Part shown: one piece after another, positions 1 through 9,000 of the stretch
How positions within the stretch are numbered: the first letter of the stretch is position 1
Layout: each line of letters begins with the position of its first letter
Source: Cunninghamella blakesleeana
Taxonomy: Eukaryota; Mucoromycota; Mucoromycetes; Mucorales; Cunninghamellaceae
Reading direction: 5' to 3'
DNA length: 64,000 bases
Assembly: GCA_017871115.1 (NCBI GenBank)
Contig: JAFCIZ010000004.1
Coordinates: 1 to 64,000 of the forward strand
Position numbers and translations under genes: made by a program
The notes under the pieces: model-generated
Databases searched by the model: none
Seen by the model: the letters and a program-made list of their open reading frames with translations, nothing else
What the model was told of the DNA's origin: nothing

Positions 1-90
1 ACCCTAACCCTAACCCTAACCCTAACCCTAACCCTAACCCTAACCCTAACCCTAACCCTAACCCTAACCTAATCCTAACCTTAATCTGAT
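1..90. repeat. Telomeric repeat tract (CCCTAA)n
   Basis: About eleven perfect CCCTAA units run to about position 68. The tract then decays (CCTAAT, CCTTAAT) by about 90. The C-rich strand at the 5' edge means this is the physical left end of a chromosome, and the inner degenerate units are the usual telomere-subtelomere transition. The unit is the canonical TTAGGG type found in many fungi and animals. Confidence 0.97.
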
Positions 91-171
91 TTGTTCTTAT
101 GTCTTGTGTCGTCTTATTTTTATTTATAATTGAAATCTTGATGTTTTTTGCTCCTACTTGGTATTATGTTG

Positions 172-300
172 TCTGAATACTCGCAATCGTTACCATTTGC
201 TCGTAAAGGATATGACCCATTGGGCATCGACAAACTGCCAATCGCTTGTAATTAACAACTATGTACAATAAGGTTGATGTGGAGTTTAGGGACCCACAGT
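172..300 (+). repeat. Left inverted end of the Merlin-like element
   Basis: Matches the reverse complement of 4857-5057 in two blocks, 174-245 and 275-300. The outer block belongs to a motif dispersed in this window, seen again at 12010-12060 and, more diverged, at 22447-22495. The left copy sits only about 80 bp from the telomere tract. Confidence 0.75.
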
Positions 301-407
301 GTTATCTTAGAATTCTAATATCTTTTTCAATATTTATTTTATATTGTATATTCTATAATATTTTATTATCTACGTTTTTTTGTCTATCTAATGTTGTTAA
401 AATCGTT

Positions 408-438
<31 letters not shown>

Positions 439-1104
439 ATTATTATTATTATTGCTGTCATTTCTTTAATTTTAGTAAATTCCTAAATATGGTAATATGT
501 TTACTATATATTTAAAATGAGTATATCTCTTCTGATATTGCATATTTTCTTTCTTTTTTTTTTCATATATGTATATTATAAGGTCATTAAATTAAGTATG
601 TATTTTAATATTAAAATAATCTTTAATAAATTAATATATTTTTTAAAAAAAAAAGTAAAGTGATTAACTTCATTTGGTATAATATTAGTCTATATTATTT
701 TCAATATTTTTTATTTTTTTTATTTTATTAATAATTTAACAATCTATAAAATGTATACTTATATTAATATAAAATACATATTATATATTCGAAAATTTTA
801 TTATGAAATGTGATATTAAGCAAAATATAAGCAAAAATAATTTAAACTATGAATAGAGATATTTTTAATTTTTAGTTTTAAAAACGTATCTTTTTAGTGT
901 AAGTTGCGAGTTGTTGTTTTTTTTTGTTCGGCCAAGGTTCAATACTGGTTATGTTTATTTTTCTTTTTTAATATTTTTTTTGTTTATTTCTTCCTTTTCT
1001 TTCATTTTTTTTTTTTTTTTAGGAATAATTTTTTTTTTGTAGGTATTCATCCATCCATTTTGCAATTACGAAAGGATTTATTTTATTTGTTTACCTATTA
1101 ACTA
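301..1104. other. AT-rich spacer, no gene seen
   Basis: Composed of poly-T runs (408-438, 1009-1020) and TA-rich sequence. The only open frame here (about 904-1101) is Phe/Leu-rich low-complexity translation of T-tracts and lacks any recognisable domain. It probably belongs to the body of the Merlin-like element. Confidence 0.6.
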
Positions 1105-2766
1105 CAGTGGGGGAAAAAACTGTTCGGACGTTTCCAAAATTTGACTTTGTTCTTTAATTACTCTATCAATACTTTATCAACCCTTATGAAACTTAGAATA
1201 GTAATAGAATAGCTTATTTATAAATATATTACAAAGTTTGAGTTTAAAATATTTAGATCTCCGGTTTTTATTAAGGTTTTAAACAGCGATGTCTATTCGA
1301 ACAGTTTTTTCTAATTTCTAATTAATTAACTAATATCTTGTTGGTCCGCCTTTAGCATCCAGTACAGCTTGAATACGATCAGGCATACTATCTATGTATC
1401 TTCTACATTGTTCCTGTGTAAAAGAATTCCATTCTACATCAATTCTTTCCCATAATTCGTGAACACCTTTAGCCCTGGTACTGTATTCACTAAGCTTTAA
1501 CTTCAAATGGTGCCACACATGTTCAATTGGGTTTAAGTCAGGACTTTGAGCCGGCCAATCTTCAAGTATTTTTATCTTTTCTTGTCGCATCCATTCAATA
1601 GTAGATGTTGCTTTATGTTTTGGGTCGTTATCCTGTTGAAAATAATACTCTGACCAGTCAAAACCATAGTATTCCATGCTATCTCTGAATGTAGTGTTCA
1701 AAATTTCTTGGTAATCCTTAGCTTTCATAGTCCCATCGTAAACTTGACATGCATATCCTGGTCCAGAATGAGTTATACAACCCCACATCATTATATTTCC
1801 ACCCCCATGCTTGACTGTTAAATCAAGATGATGAGGCTTCAATTTGTCACCTGGTCTTGACCAATAATATTTGCAGCCATCAGACCCCCAGACGTTTATT
1901 TTGGTTTCGTCAGAGAATACTACACGTCTCCAGTCATCAATAGTCCAGTTTTTGTATCTTTTTGCAAAGTTTAAACGGTCCTGTTGATGCTTTTTTGACA
2001 AAAGTGGCTTCTTTTTTTTGATGGCAGAAAAAAAATTCATAGATTTTAAAACATTAGCCGATGTTTTGACTGTCAATTCATATCCTAGGTTCGATAACAT
2101 CCTTTGGACATCCGTGGCAGTTAGAAGTTGACCTGATAGAACCATTTTTTTGATGAGAGATTTAGTTTTGTCGGCTACAACAATAGGTCTTCCACCAAGA
2201 TTACGGTTTCTATTAGGGAACCACTTATTAGAATAGGAGCTAATGGTACTTTTTGATAAGTTAAGTCTACTGGAAATGATACTGTATGGTATTTCATTGA
2301 TCAACATTGCTTTTAAATCATTTTGGACATCTACAGGTAAAGCTTGAGGCATCTTGTTTAATGGATAAAGTGAATAGGTAGTTTAATTGAAGTGATAAAG
2401 AAAAGTGAAAGAAAATAAAAAAAAATAAACTGAAAAATAATGGTTTAAATAGTTTTTCGGAATGCATTTACATTAGTAATTATTATTCTATACTTTCCGA
2501 ACCAATAATAGTAGGTAAAATGGGAAAACAGAACGAAAATGCTTAATATTCACATTATGGAAAAAACTGTTCGAATAGACATCGCTGTTTAAAACCTTAA
2601 TAAAAACCGGAGATCTAAATATTTTAAACTCAAACTTTGTAATATATTTATAAATAAGCTATTCTATTACTATTTTAAGTTTCATAAGGATTGATAAAGT
2701 ATTGATAGATTAATTAAAGAACAAAGTCAAATTTTGGAAACGTCCGAACAGTTTTTTCCCCCACTG
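1105..2766 (-). mobile_element. Tc1/mariner element, copy A
   Basis: Bounded by CAGTGGGGGAAAAAACTG and its complement, flanked by TA at 1103-1104 and 2767-2768 (the Tc1/mariner target duplication). The terminal inverted repeats are about 207 bp (1105-1311 and 2560-2766) and nearly identical. Each repeat ends internally with an inverted copy of its own tip (GAACAGTTTTTTC). One full-length transposase ORF lies between them on the minus strand. The intact ORF and near-perfect TIRs suggest recent activity. Confidence 0.95.
1330..2352 (-). CDS. Tc1-like transposase (copy A)
   Basis: 340-aa transposase that would bind the TIRs and carry out cut-and-paste transposition. An N-terminal HTH-like region occupies about residues 1-110 (two helix-turn-helix units with a GRP-type motif, here GGRPIV near residue 55). 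The catalytic DDE_3 domain shows the first Asp in VFSDETKIN, the second in FQQDNDPKH and the Glu in DLNPIEHVW. I count 35 residues between the second Asp and the Glu, one more than classical DD34E Tc1. The ending GGPTRY matches copy B (GGSTRY), so A and B form one subfamily. No stop or frameshift is seen. It was probably transposition-competent at insertion. Confidence 0.93.
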   Translation of the reverse strand: MPQALPVDVQNDLKAMLINEIPYSIISSRLNLSKSTISSYSNKWFPNRNRNLGGRPIVVADKTKSLIKKMVLSGQLLTATDVQRMLSNLGYELTVKTSANVLKSMNFFSAIKKKKPLLSKKHQQDRLNFAKRYKNWTIDDWRRVVFSDETKINVWGSDGCKYYWSRPGDKLKPHHLDLTVKHGGGNIMMWGCITHSGPGYACQVYDGTMKAKDYQEILNTTFRDSMEYYGFDWSEYYFQQDNDPKHKATSTIEWMRQEKIKILEDWPAQSPDLNPIEHVWHHLKLKLSEYSTRAKGVHELWERIDVEWNSFTQEQCRRYIDSMPDRIQAVLDAKGGPTRY

Positions 2767-2869
2767 TATATTCTATTATTTATTTTTTAAATTTTATTAA
2801 TACTTTTTTCATTGTTATTTTAATATTTTTTATTATTTTATATTTAACGTTGTCATTTACATTTGCTAC

Positions 2870-3205
2870 CTTTCATCATTTAACATTTCAACATTTCAAC
2901 ATTTAACATTTCAACATTTAACATTTCAACATTTTTACATTCCAACATTCCAACATTCCAACATTCCAACATTTAACATTTAATATTTAACATTTAACAT
3001 TTAACATTTAACATTTTACATTTTACATTTAAAATTTAACATTAATTTGATATTTAATATTTCAACATGCAACATTTTACATTTCAACGTTCATTTGACA
3101 ATTTACATTTTACATTTTACATTTTACATTTCAACAATTAACATTTTACATTTTACATTTCAACAATTTATACATTTCACCATTTAACATTTTACATTTC
3201 AAATG
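2870..3205. repeat. Degenerate ACATTTCAAC/ACATTTAAC minisatellite
   Basis: About 330 bp made of short units of 7-10 bp (acatttaac, acatttcaac, acattccaac, acattttac) in irregular order, immediately upstream of the first exon of the Merlin-like transposase. It has no coding potential. It may form the promoter-proximal spacer of the element. Confidence 0.8.
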
Positions 3206-3229
3206 TATTAAATGAATGTTTAGATTTTT

Positions 3230-4577
3230 ATGTCTCTCCCAACACAAGAGTCGTTGAGCTATCTCTTTATTGACAAAAAGGTTTGTTTTAAGTAAGTTAA
3301 TATATAAGTTTGTAGATATTGAATGAATAATAATACTTTTTTTTTTTTTTTTTTAAAGATGGCTATTAGAAAATGGTTTTTTCAATCAAAACCCTCCTTT
3401 AACTTGTGACAGTGGTTCTGAAATGCGCCTTCATTTTTTTAATGATAAAGGTCCTATGTGGCAATGTAAAGAGCGTCTTGAAAAATGTGATTGCAATAAT
3501 CGTAAGAGCCGACAAAGGAAATCTATTAAGTCTGGTTCATTATTTTTTGGTCACCATTTTCCTATCAATAAGATTATGATGTTTATTTATATGTTTCTTC
3601 ACCGTTTTCCATTGACTGGTTATGAAACGTGGTTTGGTATGTCAAGAAAAACTGTTGGTAAACTTATTAAGGATATCTACAAAGTGTTGGAAACTGATAT
3701 GGAGATTAATAGTATTCAAATTGGTAATTAAAAAAAGGGAAAATTAGTGTATTGTAATTTTATATTAAAATATTTTTACTTTATTATTTCATTTTTTAAT
3801 AATAGGAGGTCCTGGTATTATCGTTGAATTAGATGAAAGCAAGTTTGGTAAGAGAAAGTATCATCGCGGGCATCGTGTTGAAGGTGTTTGGGTCTTTGGA
3901 GGTGTTGAAAGAACAGAAGAAAGAAAATGTTTTTTAATTACGGTGGAAAATAGAACTACTGAAACTTTAGGTGAATTGATTCGTCAACATGTACTTCCTG
4001 GTTCCATTATTTATACAGATTGTTGGGCATCTTATAGTCAAATTAGACAACTTCCAGGTTTTAATTATGTACATTATACTATTAATCATTCCTTGTATTT
4101 TGTTCATCCAGATGATCGTGGTCGTCATACTAATAGTATTGAAGGTAAAAAAAAAAAAAAAAAAAAGAGGCAAAAGAGTATAGATGAAAGCTATAATTAG
4201 TTTAACTTTATTTTATAGGTACCTGGAATGGTATTAAAATAAATTTGCGTCCTAGAACACGCACTAGACTCTTGTTACCTTGCCGTCTTGTTGAATTTAT
4301 GTGGCGTAGAAAAAATAAAGATAATCTTTGGGAAGGTATGCTGAATGCTATTAAGGATACAAATTTTTATTGGCTAAACGAAGAAGATGAAGAAGAGGAA
4401 GAGGATGCAGAATATTTTAATACAGAAGAGATAGAATACGAGGTACCTTTTGCTTCAAATAGTGATACAATTCCTACCATTATTCCTAGCAGAAGAGCTT
4501 ATAATGAGATAGAAAGTAGTAGTGATAGTGCAAGTGATAGTGAACATTCAGAATATATTCCAGATGAAGATAATTAA
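3230..4577 (+). CDS. Merlin-type (ISXO2-like DDE) transposase, four exons
   Basis: Exons by eye: 3230-3291, 3359-3723, 3806-4144, 4219-4577, joined by three GT-AG introns of 67-82 nt. They give 374 aa in one frame. The N-terminal part carries Cys pairs typical of the zinc ribbon ahead of this domain (TCDSGSEM; WQCKERLEKCDC). The catalytic region has the first Asp in VELDESKFGKRK, the second in YTDCWASY, and an Asn-Glu-Gly stretch (NSIEGTWN) supplying the Glu. The last 75 residues form an acidic Glu/Asp/Ser tail not typical of bacterial relatives. Flanking inverted ends argue for a transposon rather than a domesticated gene. The start ATG is the first in frame with a consensus GTAAGT donor after it. 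Confidence 0.82.
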
Positions 4578-4856
4578 CAACAATATAATTATTATTTAAA
4601 CTTTAATAATAAAAAAAAATTATTTTTTTTTTTTCAATAAAATAACAAAAAAAAAAAATAATAAAACAAATGAAATATAAGAAATAAACAAATTAAATAA
4701 TAAATAAATAAACAAATAAGAATAAGTAGAAATAAAAGATACATAATAATAATAATATAATAAAATTAATATAATAATAATAATAATAATAATAAATATA
4801 AAATAAAATAAATAAATAAATAAATAAATAAAAAAAAAAAAAAAAAAAAAAAAAAT
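4578..4856. other. AT-rich 3' flank of the Merlin transposase, no gene seen
   Basis: Simple A-rich sequence with AAT and AAATA runs (4745-4855), ending in a long poly-A just before the right inverted end. It probably contains the transposase terminator. No specific site can be assigned. Confidence 0.6.
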
Positions 4857-5057
4857 AACTGTGGGTCCCTAAACTCCACCTGATCCTACAATAACAATTG
4901 GATGAAGACCAACAAAAGAATGGCTAGATTATATTTTTAAAACCAAAATAAATATTCTGTACGTTTTAAAACCAATGGTATTATAGCGGTTGGCAGTTTG
5001 TCGATGCCCAAAGGGTCATATCCTTTACGAGCGAATCGTAGCGATCGCGAGTATTTA
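4857..5057 (-). repeat. Right inverted end of the Merlin-like element, cut by Tc1 copy B
   Basis: Reverse complement of 172-300 in two blocks, with an additional about 80 bp between them. The terminal bases GAGTATTTA run directly into Tc1 copy B. The outermost bases seen at the equivalent repeat near 12006-12015 (GAGGTTGTCT) are not found on the far side of copy B, where gypsy sequence starts instead. Confidence 0.75.
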
Positions 5058-6713
5058 CAGTGGGTGAAAAAATTGTTCACGTGTTACTCACTTTTTCACT
5101 TTTTCGCTTATATCTCAACAACGGTTAGTAGTAGCACAAAGCCAAATACAGTATTTGAAAGCCACGTTAAACAGGGTTATTTTGATGTGTAACATAGGCG
5201 GAGTTTATTATTAATATAAGCAATGAAAGCGTTATAAAGAGGAAGGGGTTACGTGAACAATTTTTTCCAATGGAAAACATTTTCAATAATTCATGTGGTA
5301 CCGCCAAGAACTGTTAATTAATCGTGCTGACAAATGCATTGGAGCCTTCTAGATGGTCCTACGAATTATAAAAAGTATATAAACACCATGATTTTGCCGG
5401 GGAAATCCCTATTTCGCCTTCTTTTTTCGCTAAACCCTTTTGCTTACTATACTTCCCTTATCATGACTCGTGCTCTTCCTGTTGGCGTCCAAATGGATTT
5501 AAAAAACCTTCTTATGAAAGATGTACCCATGGTAACTATCTCCAAGAGGCTAGGTGTATCCAAAGGGGTGATCAGCAAGTATGCCAACAAGTGGTTTCCC
5601 AACCGCGATCGCAACCGAGCTGGTAGACCGGTGATTGTGGCTGATGCAAGCAAGTCTTTGGTGCGTAGGAAGGTTCTTTCTGGTGCTCTTCTTACTGCTC
5701 ATGATGTCCATAAGGAGCTCCTGCAGCTTGGATACACCTTGACAGCAAAAACGGCCGGTAATGTTCTCAGGTCAATGAACTTTTTTTCCGCCATTAAGAA
5801 GAAGAAGCCTTTGTTGGGCGCCAGGCACATGAAGGCGAGGTTTGACTGGGCGAAACGACACCAACATTGGACCATCGATGATTGGAGAAGAGTCATCTTC
5901 TCAGATGAGACCAAAATCAACATTTGGGGGTCAGATGAGTGCAAGTACTACTGGTCAAGACCTGATGATGATCTCAAGCCGCATCATATCGATGTTACTG
6001 TCAAGCATGGTGGTGGAAGCCTGATGATGTGGGGTTGTATGACCTACTATGGACCTGGATATGCATGTCAAGTATACGATGGGACCATGAAATCGGAGGA
6101 TTATATTCATATCTTGGATACAAGCCTGCGTGACACTATGGAGTACTATGGTCTGGACTGGTCAGAGATGTATTTTCAAGACGGTAATGCACCCAATCAC
6201 CGTTCCGTTGCCACCAAAAGATGGATCCAGGACCAAGGCATCGTTGTTCTAGAAGATTGGCCTGCTCAGAGCCCAGATTTGAATCCAATTGAGCACCTGT
6301 GGCATCATCTCAAGCTCAAACTTAGTGTCTATGAGAAGAAGGCCAAAGGTGTCCATGAACTTTGGGAAAGATGTGATAAAGAGTGGAATACATTCACCAA
6401 GGATGAGTGTAGAAGGTATATTGACAGCATGCCAAAGAGAATCAAGGCTGTGATTGACGCTAAAGGTGGCTCAACAAGGTATTAGTGATAGATTTTAGAG
6501 AAGGAAAAAATTGTTCACGTAACCCCTTCCTCTTTATAACGCTCTCATTTCTTATATTAATAATAAACTCCGCCTATGTTACACATCAAAATAACCCTGT
6601 TTAACGTGGCTTTCAAATACTGTATTTGGCTTTGTGCTACTACTAACCGTTGTTGAGATATAAGCGAAAAAGTGAAAAAGTGAGTAACACGTGAACAATT
6701 TTTTCACCCACTG
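5058..6713 (+). mobile_element. Tc1/mariner element, copy B
   Basis: Starts CAGTGGGTGAAAAAATTGTTC and ends with its complement, between TA at 5056-5057 and 6714-6715. The TIRs are about 210 bp, each closing with an inverted copy of the tip (GAACAATTTTTTCC). The motif GAAAGCC lies 99 bp inside each end. Left flank is Merlin end; right flank is Ty3/gypsy pol in antisense, so the two flanks do not come from one uninterrupted site. Confidence 0.95.
5463..6485 (+). CDS. Tc1-like transposase (copy B), altered second-Asp motif
   Basis: 340 aa from the ATG at 5463, chosen because the protein then aligns end to end with copy A; an upstream ATG at 5334 adds 43 residues with no counterpart. HTH region first, then the DDE_3 domain with VIFSDETKIN and DLNPIEHLW. 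The second catalytic motif reads FQDGNAPNH where copy A has FQQDNDPKH. An Asp is present but shifted by one place, with Gly at the aligned catalytic position. GC content of this ORF is visibly higher than its surroundings and than copy C-F ORFs. It may be inactive or use the shifted Asp. Confidence 0.9.
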   Translation: MTRALPVGVQMDLKNLLMKDVPMVTISKRLGVSKGVISKYANKWFPNRDRNRAGRPVIVADASKSLVRRKVLSGALLTAHDVHKELLQLGYTLTAKTAGNVLRSMNFFSAIKKKKPLLGARHMKARFDWAKRHQHWTIDDWRRVIFSDETKINIWGSDECKYYWSRPDDDLKPHHIDVTVKHGGGSLMMWGCMTYYGPGYACQVYDGTMKSEDYIHILDTSLRDTMEYYGLDWSEMYFQDGNAPNHRSVATKRWIQDQGIVVLEDWPAQSPDLNPIEHLWHHLKLKLSVYEKKAKGVHELWERCDKEWNTFTKDECRRYIDSMPKRIKAVIDAKGGSTRY

Positions 6714-6790
6714 TATTTCAAAACAATGATCAATATTGTACTTCCCGTGCGTGAATGATAAGCTTTTAGTAACACCAATTCTTTTTATTA

Positions 6791-8470
6791 CAGTGGCTTC
6801 CAGAAGTGTTCGAATGTTTTCGTTTTTTTTATAAAATCAATTGTATCAATAAAACTTATTATTTAACCATGCATGATTTATACATCAATCGAAAGCCCTA
6901 TTGATTGGCTTTCATATGAATATATTTATATGCATTTCCATATTTGGGTTGCGGAGTAAATGGTGTTTGAAAATTATTGGCACATTCGAACAGTTGTGTT
7001 GCGATGCCAAAAAAATACCACAACTTGTAATAAAACAATAATAGAGTATAAAATAACCTATAAAATGTTAGAATAAACCTGTTTCGCACTTTCTTAGTTC
7101 AAATCTATAGCTAATATTCTATTTTTTATATATTTTTTATATCAATATTGTCCATTTTTTAGTGATCTGTTATCAACATGCGTCCTATTCAAAATTCCAT
7201 TAAGAACCAAGTCATTAACCTTCTCAAACAAGGTAAATCTATGCGTCAAGTAGCAAAGGATGTTGGTGTAAGTTGTACAACTGTCCACAAGTACTCTGCA
7301 GGTCTTGAACGGGAGATTCCTATGGCTGTTGGTGGTGCTGTATCCAAGCTCACTGGTAGAGACAAGTCCTTTTGTGTACATCAAGTGACCAAAGGAGGTA
7401 AAAGTAATGCTACTGAGGTGCAGAAGGCATTAAAGGAACATTTGGAAATCGATATAAGTGCTCAAACAGTCCGTAGAGCACTTAAAGAAAAAGGATTAGG
7501 GTCCTTTGTCAAGCCAAAGAAACCTCTCCTCAGTGCCAAAAATGTTAAAGCTCGTTTAGCTTGGGCAAAAGCACACAAAGATTAGACTTTAGATGACTGG
7601 AGTCGTGTCATTTGGTCAGACGAAACCAAAATTAATCGTTTTGGATCGGATGGACGCCGCTATGCTTGGAAAAGGGCCGAGGAAAAGCTTCAACCTAAAC
7701 ATGTCAAGCAAACAGTCAAACATGGTGGTGGAAATATAATGGTTTGGGGATGCATTTCGTACGATGGCCCGGGTTACATGACTAAAATTGATACAGTTTT
7801 AGATAAGGAACTCTACCAAGCTATTTTGGAGCATGAATTAGTGCATACATTTGACTGGTATGGCATGGATCAAAGCAAAATGGTCTTTCAACAAGATAAC
7901 GATCCAAAACACACAGCCAAAACAGTCAAAGAATACTTGGAAAACCAGCCTTTTTCGGTAATGGAATGGCCTGCACAGTCACCTGACTTGAATCCCATTG
8001 AGAATATATGGGCTTTGGTGAAAAACAGACTCTTTAGCAACTATACTACACCACCAAAAGGGATGTTAGACTTGTGGGACCGTACTCAGGAAGTATGGAA
8101 TACAATCACGGCTGAAGATTGTAAAAAAGTAATAGAAACAATGCCTAAACGTTGTAATGATGTAATAAAAGCAAAGGGCTATTGGATTGATTATTAAATA
8201 AAGACTTTTTGTACCATTTATATTGTGTTTTAATTATATTTTTAATTTTTTTGGTATCGCAACACAACTGTTCGAATGTGCCAATAATTTTCAAACACCA
8301 TTTACTCCGCAACCCAAATATGGAAATGCATATAAATATATTCATATGAAAGCCAATCAATAGGGCTTTCGATTGATGTATAAATCATGCATGGTTAAAT
8401 AATAAGTTTTATTGATACAATTGATTTTATAAAAAAAACGAAAACATTCGAACACTTCTGGAAGCCACTG
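6791..8470 (+). mobile_element. Tc1/mariner element, copy C
   Basis: Begins CAGTGGCTTCCAGAAG and ends with the complement, flanked by TA at 6789-6790 and 8471-8472. The TIRs are about 220 bp (6791-7010, 8251-8470) with one or two mismatches. GAAAGCCC begins exactly 100 bp inside the end and is mirrored about 15 bp on by GGCTTTC. An inverted copy of the tip closes each TIR (GTTCGAAC-type sequence). It sits inside the antisense gypsy protease region. Confidence 0.95.
7178..8197 (+). pseudogene. Tc1-like transposase (copy C) with one nonsense codon
   Basis: A 340-codon reading frame with a single in-frame TAG at 7583-7585, in the stretch AHKD-stop-TLDDW. Copies A, B, D and F have Trp at this place, so one TGG to TAG change explains it. 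The rest is intact: HTH region, then IWSDETKIN, FQQDNDPKH and DLNPIENIW with DD34E spacing. It is closest to copy D (ends KGYWIDY versus KGLWTKY). The near-identical TIRs suggest the stop arose recently, so the element could still be mobilised in trans. Confidence 0.93.
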
Positions 8471-9000
8471 TATATTATTATTAGATGCTAAACTAATGAT
8501 ACCATCATTGACTTTATTAAAAATAAAATTGTTTTTAAGGACAAAACTATTACTGATGCAACTGAAGTTACAACCAGTGTCTACAAGAGCAAACGTTTTG
8601 AAAGATCCTATAATAACAGGTACAATGATAGAATCAGTATTTTTGTTTTTAAATTCATTTTCTTTTTCTTTTTGATTTAATTTTTTATTTATTAACTTAC
8701 AGTTATCTAAATCCATAGGATTTTTGATAAGTTCAGCTTCATTTTGTTTAGCATTTAGCTGTGCCATACGAAATTTGAATTCCTTCTTTGCTGCACGAAG
8801 TTCATAGCCCTTCGCACAACGATGACCAGGTATCCATTCATTATGACAATAATAACATTCATTGTTATTTTTATTAATTTTGTTTTTTATGTCCGAAGAC
8901 TTATTAAACTTTTTATGTTTCTTATTTTCATAAGGTTTAGAATAACCTTTATTATATTTTTTATTGGATTTGGCACCAATGGTAGCAGCAGAAACACCTA

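Larger units (their letters stand above)
170..5057 (+). mobile_element. Merlin-like DNA transposon, carrying a Tc1 insertion
   Basis: An ISXO2/IS1016-type DDE transposase gene (3230-4577) lies between imperfect inverted ends at 172-300 and 4857-5057. Each end has two conserved blocks in mirror order: a TACTCGC...GGATATGACCC...TCGACAAACTGCCA block and a GGAGTTTAGGGACCCACAGT block. The gap between the blocks is about 20 bp on the left and about 100 bp on the right. Tc1 copy A (1105-2766) is inserted inside. The outermost right bases are missing because Tc1 copy B starts within the terminal repeat. Target-site duplication cannot be shown, since the right flank is rearranged. Boundaries are an inference from the inverted ends. 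Confidence 0.72.

Noticed and set aside
904..1101. 65-codon plus-strand frame
   Set aside because: Phe/Leu runs translated from T-tracts; no domain and inside the Merlin-like element.
5334..5462. 43-residue N-terminal extension of the copy B transposase
   Set aside because: No counterpart in copy A or the other copies; the ATG at 5463 matches the family start.
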